Below, in pieces: positions 10,675 to 21,672 of a stretch of DNA of 64,000 nt. Positions within the stretch are counted from its first letter, which is position 1. Every line of letters starts with the position of its first letter. Origin of the DNA: Sporobolomyces roseus (taxonomy: Eukaryota > Basidiomycota > Microbotryomycetes > Sporidiobolales > Sporidiobolaceae); contig JADILM010000007.1 of the NCBI GenBank assembly GCA_016617785.1, positions 186,001 through 250,000 of the forward strand, given 5' to 3'. Position numbers and translations under genes: made by a program. The notes beneath the pieces are model-generated. The model searched no databases. It worked only from the letters and a program-made list of their open reading frames with translations, and was not told the origin of the DNA.

Positions 10675-11007
10675 GGAAACAGAGCGAGATGAACACTGGA
10701 AACTAGAGCAGATGCCTACTCTGATATGTCGAATTAGAGATGGAGACAGAGCAGTGCTTCAAGGACAGGAAAGAAGGAGCCACGTTGAATAGACCCTAAT
10801 CGTCGGTACCGGAAACTGAGCGGAACCAAGCCACATTGTTAAAGAGATTGGAAGAACCGACTGCTCTTCCTCCTTTTTATAACCTCGATAATCGCAACAA
10901 GCTCCTCTTCCCTTGAGTAAAGGCGGTTGACACAAATCAGTGGACCTCGAGATGTTCAGTGTCGAGTGAACTGATCGGGTTCAATTGTTGTGGGATAGAT
11001 TCAACGA

Positions 11008-11450
11008 TCAATTCCGGTGATGTGCAAACGAAGGAATCGTCGGAATCAGCGCGCTAGTGCCAAGTGCATCGCCAGGAGGAGCGAGGTCGAAGATGTGGTC
11101 GTAGGGAGGAGGAAGAGTCTGAGAAGAAACGAAAAAAGCTGAGTAGAGCTCGCAGACGGTACAGAGCTGCTTAGAGCTTACCTCGGCAGCTACCTGACAG
11201 TTTCCACTATCCTTTTTTGAAGCGCTCTGCCGTTCCAGCTGTCGTTCGAGATCATGTTGACTGAATCTAAATCTTCAAGCGACGTTAACAAAGAAAGGAC
11301 GATGTAGATAGGCTTAATGACATTGGGATCTTGATCCAGTGCTCCTTCCACCCAATCACAATCTGTTCAAGTCGACCGAAGCTAGCTTTGAAGAGACGAG
11401 TGGGTTGTTCAAGGACGATTCTTCTCCTGGCCTCTCTCCGCCTACTTTTG
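11008..11450 (-). CDS. Probable gene, 3' exons; product unrecognised
   Basis: On the minus strand three exons join in frame: about 11450-11322, 11260-11182 and 11118-11008 (stop TGA). The first encodes a Trp/Lys-rich helix (RLEQIVIGWKEHWIKIP). The second encodes a charged, coiled-coil-like segment (DLERQLERQ). The last encodes PPYDHIFDLAPPGDALG and a short tail. Splice phases agree (2, then 0). Donors and acceptors are ordinary, apart from a GTCATT donor after 11322. The 5' end is unresolved because the start of ADI1 lies only about 35 bp away on the other strand. A decayed inverted copy of the last exon lies at 2118-2428. Confidence 0.45.
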
Positions 11451-11484
11451 ACCTACTTTCTGCTCAGACCAACGATTATACAGG

Positions 11485-12231
11485 ATGAGATCCTACTACT
11501 AGTACGCAGCATCTCGGTACAGCTCGAGGGACGACTTTGAGACTGATCTCTCCTCATCATGTACTCGCTTTCAACCTCTCCACAGTGACGATATCGAAGG
11601 CGATCAGCGATTGGCACACAACTCTGGAGAAGATGTATCGATCGAGACACTGAAGGGATTGGGAGTTCTACCTTATCCCTCCATCGAATTAGATCAAGTC
11701 GAAAAGATGCAAGTTCTCTCCCCGCTCTCGCTCTGTGGAGGCTTGTAGCGAGCTGACATCTGTGTCAATAGTGCGAAGGAACGAAACTACAAGAACCGGG
11801 ACGAAATCAACGTTAGTAAAGAAGGAATGGGAGAGATTTACGAAGAAAAGATCAAAGGTTTCTTCAGGGAGCACCTCCACGAAGATGAGGAGATTCGGTA
11901 TATCCTCGACGGATCAGGTTACTTTGACGTGCGGGACTCGAGTGACGCTCGATGGGTTAGAATTGCGATGGAACCGAAAGATCTGATCGTTCTTCCCCCG
12001 GGAATCTTTCACCGTTTCACCCTCGACGACAAGAATCATATCAAGGCTATGCGATTATTCCAGGTGAGCCTTGAATTCAGCGCTACTTTTCGAGAGAGGA
12101 AAGACTGATCCCTCTTCTCGTCTCTCTCTCTCTCTTCACAGGACGAGCCCAAGTGGGTTCCCCATGACCGTTCTGCCGAAGTCGAGAAGAACCCCTATCG
12201 AGAGCAATATCTTCAGCAAGTAAAGGCTTGA
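11485..12231 (+). CDS. ADI1: Acireductone dioxygenase (methionine salvage)
   Basis: It oxidises acireductone to the 2-keto acid precursor of methionine in the 5'-methylthioadenosine salvage cycle, in the cytosol. Four exons (11485-11501, 11586-11708, 11772-12063, 12142-12231) give 173 residues, close to the usual ~180. The start [15 protein letters not shown] matches the family N-terminus. The metal ligands follow the cupin pattern: HLHEDEE gives H-x-H-x3-E, and the distal His is in [15 protein letters not shown] and KAMRLF blocks are also conserved. The first exon is only 17 nt. The second intron uses a GC donor (AT|GCAAGT at 11709), supported because no GT choice keeps the frame. Confidence 0.93.
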
Positions 12232-12562
12232 GTTGGGTCAGATTTGTAGCTTTAACTGTTCATAATCATCACGTTTCGAATTTTTTTCTTTCTTTTTCGC
12301 TCGAAAGATGCTGTTCTCCCGCGTTATTTCTCTTTGCGCGACCCCTTTTGTGTCACTATAACGTGATGAGCTCGTAGTGAGTGCGCGAGTAGCGTAGTCG
12401 CGTTCCCCAAGCTTTCGCTTTGATCGCTCAACAAAGATTCAGGGTTCCCCGCTTCTTCTTCTTTCTTCTTCTTCGCTCCATTCGGCTTCCTCAATAATAC
12501 ACTTCCCGCTCCTCAGACGATCACACACGGCAGCGCCTCCACCACACTCGTTCCACACGTCA

Positions 12563-13535
12563 ATGCGTTTCTCTTCATCTCTCTTCCTCTGGGGTTCTTC
12601 CTTCGCCGGCGCATTCGCATCAGTCTACATTGTCAAGCCTGATGGATCCGATAGGTAAGCTGGAGGTCTCTCTGCTCAGTTTGCGGCTGCCTCTGCCTCG
12701 TTACACGGTTACACACAGCTGACTCCAAGTTCATTCCTTGCCTTTGTTCTCGCTCGAACCCCGACGACAGCTTCAATGGAGGGAAGCGTATCACTGTCAC
12801 ATGGCTAGATGTAAGTCCTACCGTGCTACATGGGCTGGGTTCCGGGGAAACTAACGACATTCGATCTTCTGTTTTACGCATTTGCAGAGTGAGACAGCTC
12901 CCCCGGCCTCTGCGATGGGACCGTCGACACTCTATATCGCGACAGGCTCGACGACGGCTCACACCAACTTAGCTACGTTAGCTCACATTTCGGATCCTTC
13001 CAAGGTTGGTGAGAATTCATCGACCTTCCGCTCGCTCAGGCACAAGACTGAACGACCTCTTCCCGGTTGACAGGAACTCGAAACTCCCATTACGATCGAC
13101 GAATCATGGGGCCCTGAAAGCGATCAATATTTCATCCTCCTCGAGTCGGACTCTGCGAAAGATCCGGCGACAAATCAACCTGTACAAGCCTTTTCGGCTC
13201 GATTCCAGTCTGTTTACCTTCCGTCCCTTCTTCTCTCGCTGTAGAGCTGACCGAGCAATTGCAGGTTGAATCGTATGTCCGGTAACTTTTCGGCCGCTGC
13301 CCTCCGGCAAATCGAAGGATCTTCCTCTTCCATGGCCCCCACTTCCTCTCCCGCTCCCTCGTCACCTTCGTCCGTTCTCACTAGCTCTTCGACATCGTCT
13401 ACCGTCTCGAACACGAGAGCAGCTGTCGAAAACGCTGCGAGCAGAGTTCCAGCCAATTCCGCGAATGGCGTCAAGACAGTCAGTGGTGCAGTCCTGGCTG
13501 GAATAGTCGGAGTGCTAGGTATCTGGACACTATAG
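12563..13535 (+). CDS. GPI-anchored Ser/Thr-rich surface protein (Kre9/Knh1-like N-domain)
   Basis: Five exons (12563-12654, 12771-12810, 12888-13004, 13074-13207, 13265-13535) give 217 residues. A signal peptide (MRFSSSLFLWGSSFAGAFAS) precedes a beta-sandwich-like domain with the family's hallmarks: a VKPDGSDSFNGGKRITVTW strand pair, STLYIATGS, and a SDQYFILLES strand. About 80 Ser/Thr/Pro-rich residues follow, and then a C-terminal hydrophobic tail (GAVLAGIVGVLGIWTL) typical of GPI addition. The expected place is the plasma membrane or cell wall. A role in beta-glucan assembly is known for relatives and only inferred here. Confidence 0.8.
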
Positions 13536-13726
13536 GAGGGGATAGGTCGGACTGTCTATTAGGTTTCTTTCGGTTCACTCGGACTCGCAATGTCGTTTTT
13601 CTTGCCGCCGCACTTGGGCCAAGCTGACTTGTCGAGTTCTAAGCTTCTCTGCTCGAGGGAGACCCTGAAGAGAGACGACCGTCCTCTCTGACCTCGCGCA
13701 ACCTAGGGAATCAAAATAAGAGTAAT

Positions 13727-15331
13727 TTACAACACAACTCGACCATCTGTCCATCTCGGTTTAGCTTCCTCAAGATCTTCAGGCTCCAACGAATCTACCC
13801 GTGAAAACACCTCAACGACGACACTAATACTCGTTACCCCTCTCGATTGTCCCCTCTGTATCTCTCGCACACTCTTTTTCTTTTGCCTCATCATCTTTGA
13901 CCACTTTGTCCGACCTTCAGGCTCTGCGGCGAATCCAATCTTGGGCAACCCTCCCTCTGGTTTCTCTTCTTCGACTTCTTCTTCTGCGTGTCCACCTCCG
14001 AGGTACGTATGTATGAGGAGGAGGGTCGAGCACATCAGGGAGAGAATGCCGGAGCTCCAAAACGAGATGAAGACGTAGCTTTGAGACGTCACCAGAGGAT
14101 GAGTTGCGGCAAAGAGGGAGAGTCCGAGGGAGAACCCTGCGAGAAGGAGGAACATAAGGAGAACGACGAGTAGGAGCTGCCAGAATAGTCAGGGGTCAGT
14201 TTTATGAAGAGCTGTAGAGAAGGACATCAACATACTGCCCAAGTTTTTCCGACTCTTACGAGTGTTTCCCCTCCTCTTCCCGTTTCTCCAACTTCTTGCT
14301 TCGCCCTCTGAATGATTCGACCAACCGACAGGAGATATAGGCTTGCGATCGCACTGAGGGACATGATCAGGAGGGACGCTGCGACGCTGTGGAAAGCGTA
14401 GGCAATTCTCCACACTGATTTGAGGTTCGCGACGCTGTTCTCGAGCTTGCCGGAGATTGAGATGATGGGAAGAAGCGACGCGATGTTGAAAGGGGAACCT
14501 ATTTATTGGGATCTCTGATCAGTCTAAATGCCTCGCGAAAAATGAGCTCAGCTCACCTGGCACCCAAATCACAGATTGTGACAGCAGGTAGTCGTCCACG
14601 AAATGGTAGAGACCAACCGCGTTCTCGTAGGCTCGGCCGACAAGGTAGTCGATAGGGAGGAAGCTGACCAGATGCAGAATTGGAAAAGTGATCCCGACAA
14701 TGTTGCAGACGATTGCCCAACGTCGGAGAGCTGGAGTCGAACCGACAGTCGCGTGTAGATGCAGTATAAACGCAGCGGCGATTGACCAGGTGACCAGCTC
14801 GCCTACAACTGCCGGGAGGAGTCTGGAAGATAAACGGTCAGCTTGCTTTTTCGAGACTGCGATCTTCAGGGGCCGCCTTACCCTACGAGGAGGATGAAGT
14901 AGCCATAGTACGCTGGGAAAGTACCTCCCATGACGTCCAGAACTCCAATCAGGAGAACTTCAAAGACTGTAGGTGAAGAGAAAACGTCAATCCCTCCCGA
15001 AGATAATAGATGAGAAGCAGGACTTACGGGCAATCTCGACAATAGCTGCACACGCAGGTATGATGGCTAGATTGGGTTGAATGAGTCGTCGAGAGAGCGT
15101 CCACCGGAATAACCAGAATTGACCCTTTCTATATCGGAGGAAGAGAGAGCAGAGAATGAGCGGCACACACAGGCCATGAATGACGATGACCAGGTAGAGT
15201 TGAGCTCTTGCCGAGCTACTGTATCTCGGAACGAATGTCGACTTGAGAAAAGCCGAAAGCCAAAGGAAAGGGTCGACCTCTGGCGGAAGGTTGGTGAGCT
15301 CGAAGAGGAGTTGATCTACTTTACTGGGCAT
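13727..15331 (-). CDS. Seven-span membrane protein, family unrecognised (copy A)
   Basis: Five exons (15331-15028, 14966-14882, 14822-14557, 14498-14236, 14176-13727) splice in phase to 455 residues. About seven hydrophobic segments lie between residues ~40 and ~360, with a long charged C-terminal tail (EEEVEEEKPEGG, KKKSV). The order of an outside N-terminus, seven spans and a cytoplasmic tail is receptor-like, but I see no signature of STE2, STE3 or other GPCR classes. The N-terminal layout (LLxxL..LP....PF..LS, then QLY...VI and R.RKGxxW) matches the protein at 60933-62646, so both look like members of one family. Confidence 0.75.
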
Positions 15332-15817
15332 CGTGGCCAGTCAAGACGCGGTGTTGATCCTACCAACGGTGTCTACAAGCTGGATGAATCGGTTTAGACG
15401 TGAAGGAAGCGATGGTGAAGATTGGAGTCGTCGACGTCAACGAGAAGCTACAATCCTGTCTGATACTCCCGAAATCGTGTGAGGAGCCGTACTGGGCATT
15501 GTCTGAGTCGAAATTGCGAGAGCGAGAAGCGAAAGAGAGAACTGTTTCGATCTGTTCCAGAGAAACGGAGAAACGGAGCTTTCCAATTTCGTCGCTTGAG
15601 ACAGATAATGATCAGCCTTGATGCGGATTGCATTTGACCTACGGGCGGAAGACTGGGGAACCAGGTGCAGAATCGAGCAGCACACAGTTGACCGGGGGGA
15701 GGAAAGATCTCAAAGTACGGACCATCTAGACAAGGTGAAGTTTCTTAAATTTTCGGCCAAGTCGAGCAGAATCTACTCACTACTCAACGTCGTTCGTTCC
15801 TTCATCGTTGTGTATCG

Positions 15818-18800
15818 TCAATCGCGCTGATGTACTGTCGTCTTTGGGGCTTTGAGCTTGTTCTCGAGGTAATCTTCGATCCATTGTTCACGCCTCTCCG
15901 GTTGGTGAGAAAACATCAAGTATCGCTTATCGTTCTGTCGCCAAAGGGTAGGCTCAGCACAAGCAGTGATTGAGGCGACAGAAGATGGGAACTGACCTTG
16001 AGAGTAGCATGAACGGCTTTGAGATCGATTTGATCCGCCATCTCCCTCACACCGGTTTCCTCGTCATCAGATTCATCGTTCCTCGTACCTTCCTCGCCAA
16101 TCAACTTGACATCATCTCGCTTCTCCATCTTTCTCAGCCTTCCCCAATGTTCGAGAATCGGACTTTCCCTCAGCAACTGATAGAACTCTTCCTTCGCTTG
16201 CACCGCTCTTCGAGATTGCCACGAGTGGTACAGATCTTCGAGTTTGTTGAAGTTGTCGCCGAACAATCGTGTAACATGAGGAGAAGTTGAGATCTGAGGG
16301 AGGACGTCGTGGAACGGTGTGTCGAGAGCAGGGGAGTATTCAAGGAAGAGCGATTCGACTGATGCGACTCGCTTGCGATGTAGTGATGAGATGTGAGAGT
16401 CGAAGAGCTGTCTTTTGTCGCGCGAAGTGAGGGAAGGATGGTCAAAACGAGGATCCTGTGAGAGACTCGAGGAAACGTCTTCGAAGCGAGCCTGCGCGAG
16501 TATGACGAAACTATCAGCAATTAAATCGTCAGATCACGTTCAAGGAAAACTCACAGTGTGATCCCGTACAGCATCGATCAAAAGTTGTCCAAACTCTCGT
16601 TCAGCTTCCTCCTTTCCGAGGTGGCCCCTCGCTTGATTCGCAGAACGCTCTGACTTGCTCTTCTCCAACCTGACCTGTTCTTCCCGTTCGCGAAGTGACG
16701 CCGCGGCACGGGCAGCCCTGTCTTCTCTCGTCGTGATCGCAGGTTTCGGATTTGTCGCTGAGGATGAAGAAGTCGACGCTGTCGGTGCTAAGCGAGACGA
16801 TGAGTCCAAAGATGCGAGATGCTTGGTGAAGAGCTGCTCTCGAAGTGATGAGGAATTGACAGCGGCATAGCGAGGATCGGAAGCATGTCGTTTCTTGACC
16901 TGAAAGGGTCCGGATCGTCAGCGAATGCCATCTCAAACAAGTGGAAACTAGCCAACTTACATCTGTCCACGAATCTCCTGGCCGAATCGCGCTATCTTCG
17001 CTCAGCATCTCCTTAAATTCCTTATCTGCTTTCTCTGCCGCCTCTCGCTTCTTCTCCCCTAGATCCCTCAAGTATTTCTTGAACTCCCTCTCCTTCTCAC
17101 CTTCCGTCTTACCAAACTCCCTGAAACGTGCATCTTTGCCGTGAGCCTTCTTGAAGTCACTGAAATGGGTTCGAGTCGAAGTAACGGTTGCAGTAAGCAG
17201 AGCTCGAAAAGCGACGAGGGGCTGCAGTACAAGAAATGGATCAATCGAGTCTAACCGCAAAGATGAGGAGAGTGGCTCACATCGACTTTGATCCCGCTTT
17301 GAGCCAGTTTAGCTTTCGCAGCTCGTCGTTCTCGAATCTTGTCTTTGCAGAATTCGTCAAAGATATCCCTTCGATCTCGTTGCGTTTTGACAGCTGCAGA
17401 GACAAAAGAGGTCAACATGAAACGTCTAGCTAGCCAGAGTCTGATTCGACTGACCATGGTAGCGAGAATCATTGACAAATTTCGGCAACTCGTTTTCGAA
17501 AGGTGCCATGGGATTCACGTCTTTCTCTTCAAGCAATACCTGCTCACACAGACTTGGTCAGTAGATGAAGATATCGATCGATCTGTGTTGTAGCTCACCT
17601 TGTACAGCGCCGCCGCCTCGACTTGATTCACTTCCAATTTCTCGACCTTTTCACTCTCTTTCACCACGACATCAGGTTTCATAGCTTCCTCCATCTCTTT
17701 CTTCTCCCTCGCTTCTGATTCTTCCGCTTCCTTCGCCATCTGTTCCGCCATCTGTCGTTGCCAATCCTCCGTCTCGAGTTCTTCGATCGAAGAGACTACT
17801 CGATTTTTGGGTTTCTTCTTCTTTGGCGGTTCATCCTTCGATGGTGCTGGAGTTGTCGCTGAATCGGGTCTCGATTCCGTCGGTACAGCCGACGAAGCTC
17901 CTTCAACTGCTCCCTCGATTTCAATGTCGAGATTTCCTTTTTCCTGTTCATCCTCTCGATTCTCCGCTTCATCAATTAGTTCCTCCCTCCCAGTATCTGT
18001 CTCCTTCTGGTTCCCATTCGCCCCATTCCCGCTGTCGTCATCGGCCTTTCTTTTCCTCGCGACAATTCTCTCTTCCTCTTCCCGTTTCTTCTCCTCAAGG
18101 TCAGCATTTTCCCTGTCCTCCTGCTCCTTCTTCTCCAGCGCTTCGACCTGTTCCTTGATATCCTCGGGGACAGTCCATAAGCTCTCCTTCGTATCCTTGT
18201 TGTTGTAAAAGACGTTTCCTTTATTCGTAGTTACTCGAATCCAACTCGTTCCTTCGATCGGTAGCTTCTCTTTCGGTTTCTCTTTTTTCTCTTTCTTGGC
18301 TTTCTCTTGTGCTCCGTTTGTCGGTGTGAAGTGTAGAGGAGCGGCGAATTGGGAGGGAGGTTGTTGGGCGAGAGGGAAACCTGCTGGTGGTGGAGGAGGT
18401 GCGCCGGCGATGGGGAAGCCGGGAGGAGGCGGAGGGAGAGGTCGAGTGTAGGTGGAGACGTTCGTAGCTGGGTTGAACCAATAAGGTTGTCCTCCTGGAG
18501 CTGTGAAAAAAAAAGGTCAAGCGGTTAGTTTGCGAAATCACAAGGTCACGACTCGCTGTCCCTGGGTACGCTTTATCTACTATAGCTCTCGATAGCCTTT
18601 GACTTTTTGCCGCGCCCTCTGAGCGATTCGCCGCCGAGCGAGACAGCAAAACAATCTGATTGTCGGATCGACTCGTCTCCCCTCCTATAATCTCCATCTA
18701 TCTATTGCTACGAGGCTCTGATCACCTCCTATAGCTCTCATCTTGCCGTTCGAGCTGTAGTCGTCTCCACTTGATGCCTACTCGCTGAGAAAGATCAAAC

Positions 18801-18900
18801 AATTCTCACCTCTGTGTTCTGTCCAACCGGGAGCCAATGGCGGTAGGAAGGCTTGACCAGCTATTGGGAATCCAGCTGGAGGTGGCGGAGGTGCAGACAT
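15818..18900 (-). CDS. WW/FF-domain transcription-splicing factor (TCERG1/CA150-like)
   Basis: Eight exons give about 800 residues. The proline-rich N-terminus holds one WW domain split by an intron (GWTEHR then PYWFNPATNVSTYTRP). A second lies at about residue 155 (TSWIRVTTNKGNVFYNNKDT, then WTVPED). A Lys/Glu-rich coiled-coil region follows, then at least four FF domains. The first FF reads DVNPMAPFENELPKFVNDSRY. The last segment, ending NDKRYLMF, matches the C-terminal FF of TCERG1. Relatives couple RNA polymerase II elongation to pre-mRNA splicing in the nucleus. PRP40 and URN1 share the domain types. The WW-spacer-many-FF layout favours TCERG1 (fission yeast Dre4 type). The start at 18900 is the first Met before the Pro-rich run. 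Confidence 0.85.
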
Positions 18901-19406
18901 GTCCTCGAGGCAAAGTGGTGAGGTGTAGAAGTTCAAGGAGAATTCTTCTCTTTCTTCCCGACCACACACTCGTATTCTGTCGCTTCTTTGGCTCTCCTAG
19001 CGCTTGTCTTCGCCTGCGGCACGACTCGGGGGTCTAGTCGCTTGGCTTCTATTGCTCGTTCAACGGCTTTCGTCCCTTTGAATTCGGTCTCTCGCTCTCA
19101 GCTCAACATAGCTACTAGCCCAGCTTGATTTCAGCTTGATTTGGTCCACGGCAGCTCCTGTAGAGCCGAGGTCCAAGGGCGCGATTAAATGTGACCCGAC
19201 ATCCCGACTTTCGCTGTTTCGGTTTTCCCTCTCATCTCTCTCGAGCAGTGCGTTCGTGAGTCAAGATGTTCCCACGTCAGATTTCAGGAGCACTGATTTG
19301 ATATTGACTAAAGAAATATTGTATATGTACGCAAGAAGCAAAGAACATCGCAAAACTTAAAAGAACCCTATAAACTGTTGTTGCTCTCGACTCTCCTTCT
19401 TCGCGC
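18901..19406. other. Intergenic: 5' region of the WW/FF gene and 3' region of the next gene
   Basis: No coding exon is supported. Only short frames are present. The stretch must hold the promoter of the minus-strand WW/FF gene and the 3' end of the minus-strand gene that stops at 19407. Confidence 0.5.
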
Positions 19407-20338
19407 TCAGGCGAAGAGAGCCATCACCGCACATCCGACGACACCAGCGATCATTCCAAGTTGAATTTTGATCGATCCCGCTTCACTTCCCGGCGCTTGA
19501 CTGGGATTTCCCGCATTTGATGAGCTCTCCTGAGGAGTCGAAGCGGTTGACCGGGCGCTATAGGTCTCGGTATCCAAGATCATAGTCGGTGAGGCGCGGG
19601 AACTATACGAGCTCTGTGAAGCGCCAGGAGCAGATGCCGAAGTGAACGAGATCGAGGTCCGAGACGAGGCAGCTGCAGAAGCTGAACCTCCTCCGGTTGA
19701 GGCGAGGGCGTCTCGACAGAAAGAAGAGAAGTTGTCGGAGTCGGTTGCGGAGGATCCACCGTAGCCTATCGGAGCGTGAGGAAGGGGTTAATTGAGTAGA
19801 ATCTTTGTTTTCGATGTAGGAGAGTTCGAGAAATGCTTACAGTCTCCACAGACACTCATAGCTGACAAAGGGGTATCTCCACACGCGCAGTAACCGATTT
19901 GGGTGTAAGATCCTAGATCAGTGCAATCCTACAAGCCAGCGTTCTTCAGTTCCTCGCCTCGCAACGCTTCACCCCATCCGACGGTGCAACTCACAGTGAC
20001 AGCGTTCACCCATCCCGAGCACTCGGAGGAACATTGTCCTCCCGACGAAGTAGAAGTGACGGCTTTCCCAAGAAGATCTTGGAGGGAAGATAAAGCTTGA
20101 TTAGTTGACGAGGTAGATTGTCGTTTCTCGAAATGATGGAACGCTTGGGTGACTGCCAGTGCTGGGTGTCGTCGATCTAGCTCGATGCCTGCTGGAGCGG
20201 CGAGTACTGTGGGAGAACGAGTGGGGAACGAGTGGGGCACGGGGGAGTCAGCGTGAGGACAGGATGCTGAGAACGAGAAGCCTTACCTGTTCCCAAGATT
20301 CCCACGAGTGCAAGAGCAACGGTAGCGGAGAAGAGCAT
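19407..20338 (-). CDS. Secreted Cys-bearing, Ser-rich GPI-anchored protein
   Basis: Four exons (20338-20287, 20206-19995, 19928-19841, 19765-19407) give 236 residues. The signal peptide MLFSATVALALVGILGTVLA is split by the first intron. The mature part has a Cys-bearing segment (GQCSSECSGW, then YCACGDTPLSAMSVCGDC, then SFCRDAL) with seven or eight cysteines, likely disulfide-bonded. A Ser/Thr-rich stretch follows, and then a hydrophobic C-terminus (IAGVVGCAVMALFA) for GPI addition. Such small Cys-patterned wall proteins are common in fungi. Function unknown. Confidence 0.75.
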
Positions 20339-20975
20339 TATTTGAAGAGTATGGGGCGCAAAGTGGGTGTCGGCGTGGTACGTAGAAGGAAGAGAGGGAG
20401 AGAAGCTAGAGCTTCTATCAAAGCAGGGTCCTTTCGCAAAAAGAAATGGGACTTCCGCTTGAGCCGGAGCTTCTTGCTGACCTCGTGTAACAAAACATCA
20501 CCTTCAATAGCGGTCCAAGACTAGAGCACGAAGAAAGGTCGTTGCTCGCAGGGTATGACTTTGACTCTTTTTTTTCAGCTTCGGATCAATTCCTACGGGT
20601 TTCGCACTGTTTCTTCAGCGTCGTCGCCAGTTAACGTAGTCCGCCATCTTCCTACCTGAATCCTACTATCTTCGTACCCATAGCCTAACCCCTTTGTTCT
20701 TTCGCAAGGCTCCCAAAACCGTTGGACGCGCTATCTTTGCAACTACGTATTTCCGAAGCTTCTCGTCGGTTGCACGCAAGCTCGACAAAGATGCGTCAGG
20801 CCGTCGGCATTCTCCGACAGCTCTGAATGCTTTCTTCGAGGCCTCGAAAGTGAATTCTTCCCGAGGAAAGCAACGCAAAAGGTTCGAAAGAAACAACTGA
20901 TTCGTATTTTGCGATTGCATTCGAGTGAGTATATTCAACAACAAGGACAGCTTGGACGATTCCTTTCTATTCCCT
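20339..20975. other. Intergenic
   Basis: Contains the promoter of the GPI protein gene. Frames of 92 codons (minus) and 68 codons (plus) at about 20666-20944 overlap each other and show no motif or splice continuation. I do not call them genes. Confidence 0.45.
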
Positions 20976-21672
20976 TCAGGTGCTTCTCTTGACTTGTTCA
21001 GCGATCCTCTGAGCCTCTTGTTTCGATGCTCCGTGCAATAACGCGTCCCCGGCGGCTACCTGTTCCTCCTATTTCCCTCAACTCCTTTATCAGCTCCGTC
21101 CTGCTGAGTCACGAGAGTAGAAAGAAGTGCTGACTAACCTTACCCGTGGCCTTTCCACTGAGCTTTTTGGCGAATCCTCCGACTTTGTCTCCGAATCCAG
21201 GTTTGTTCTCGTGTCCTCCATCCGCATCGGGCATGGTAGAAGCGCCCTGACTTGTCTCGATAGCCTGACGCTGGCCGTTGGGCTCCCACTTCTGTGTGAC
21301 TAGCGAAACGAAACGAAGAGGATCAGTAGGGAACTCTCGAACGTTCAGTCTCGAGGCAGATTCGCTCACTTTGGCTAGAGGGCACAACGAGCACACGGTA
21401 TCAGTCTATAGCTCTTAATGGAGTCGAGGCAGGGAGAACTCACTTGAAATGACCATGTTCCCCATTTCCTCCAGCAATTTGTGCCTCATCGGCCTTCTCC
21501 TCGCTAGGGACTGAATCGCCGGTCGCGTGGTATGGTTGGTTGGATCTATTGTTTTGAATCTTGGTCTCTGTGCGGGAGATTGAAGGGACAAAGGAAGTAG
21601 AATTCTAGGAAAGTGGAGGAGGGCGGTCAGTCAACATTGGAATCGAGGAGAGGGAGAGTCGGGACGGACCAT
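20976..21672 (-). CDS. Small hydrophilic Gly/Lys-rich protein with a 5-nt micro-exon
   Basis: Exons 21604-21444, 21374-21370, 21299-21139 and 21059-20976 join in frame. They encode an acidic segment (SEEKADEAQIAGGNGEHGHF), then QKWEPNGQRQ, a PDADGG turn, GFGDKVGGFAKKLSGKATGK and a helical end (KQEAQRIAEQVKRST). The second of these is only 5 nt (CCAAA). Skipping it breaks the frame, while including it restores it. The first coding exon may be just ATG at 21672 with a weak donor (GTCCGT), so the 5' end is uncertain. With that start the protein has 137 residues. The repeated G-K/A-K pattern recalls small stress-associated hydrophilic proteins. Function not recognised. Confidence 0.6.

Larger units (their letters stand above)
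7878..10833. repeat. Right arm of the large inverted repeat
   Basis: This is the reverse complement of the left arm, with AGAGAGAC at 7878-7885 as its inner edge. The outer edge at about 10833 is followed by diverged homology. It carries tRNA-Leu and tRNA-Glu in the order and outward orientation mirrored from the left arm, and the same 12-bp hairpin. Its length (2956 bp) is nearly that of the left arm because an 11-bp duplication on the left and 7 extra bases on the right partly cancel. Confidence 0.95.

Noticed and set aside
1..11400. A transposon or LTR element as the cause of the inverted repeat.
   Set aside because: No transposase, integrase or reverse transcriptase motifs, no terminal TG...CA LTR pair and no target-site duplication could be seen.
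14730..14760. GGTTCGACTCC on the minus strand, resembling a tRNA B box.
   Set aside because: It lies inside a well-supported coding exon of the seven-span protein.
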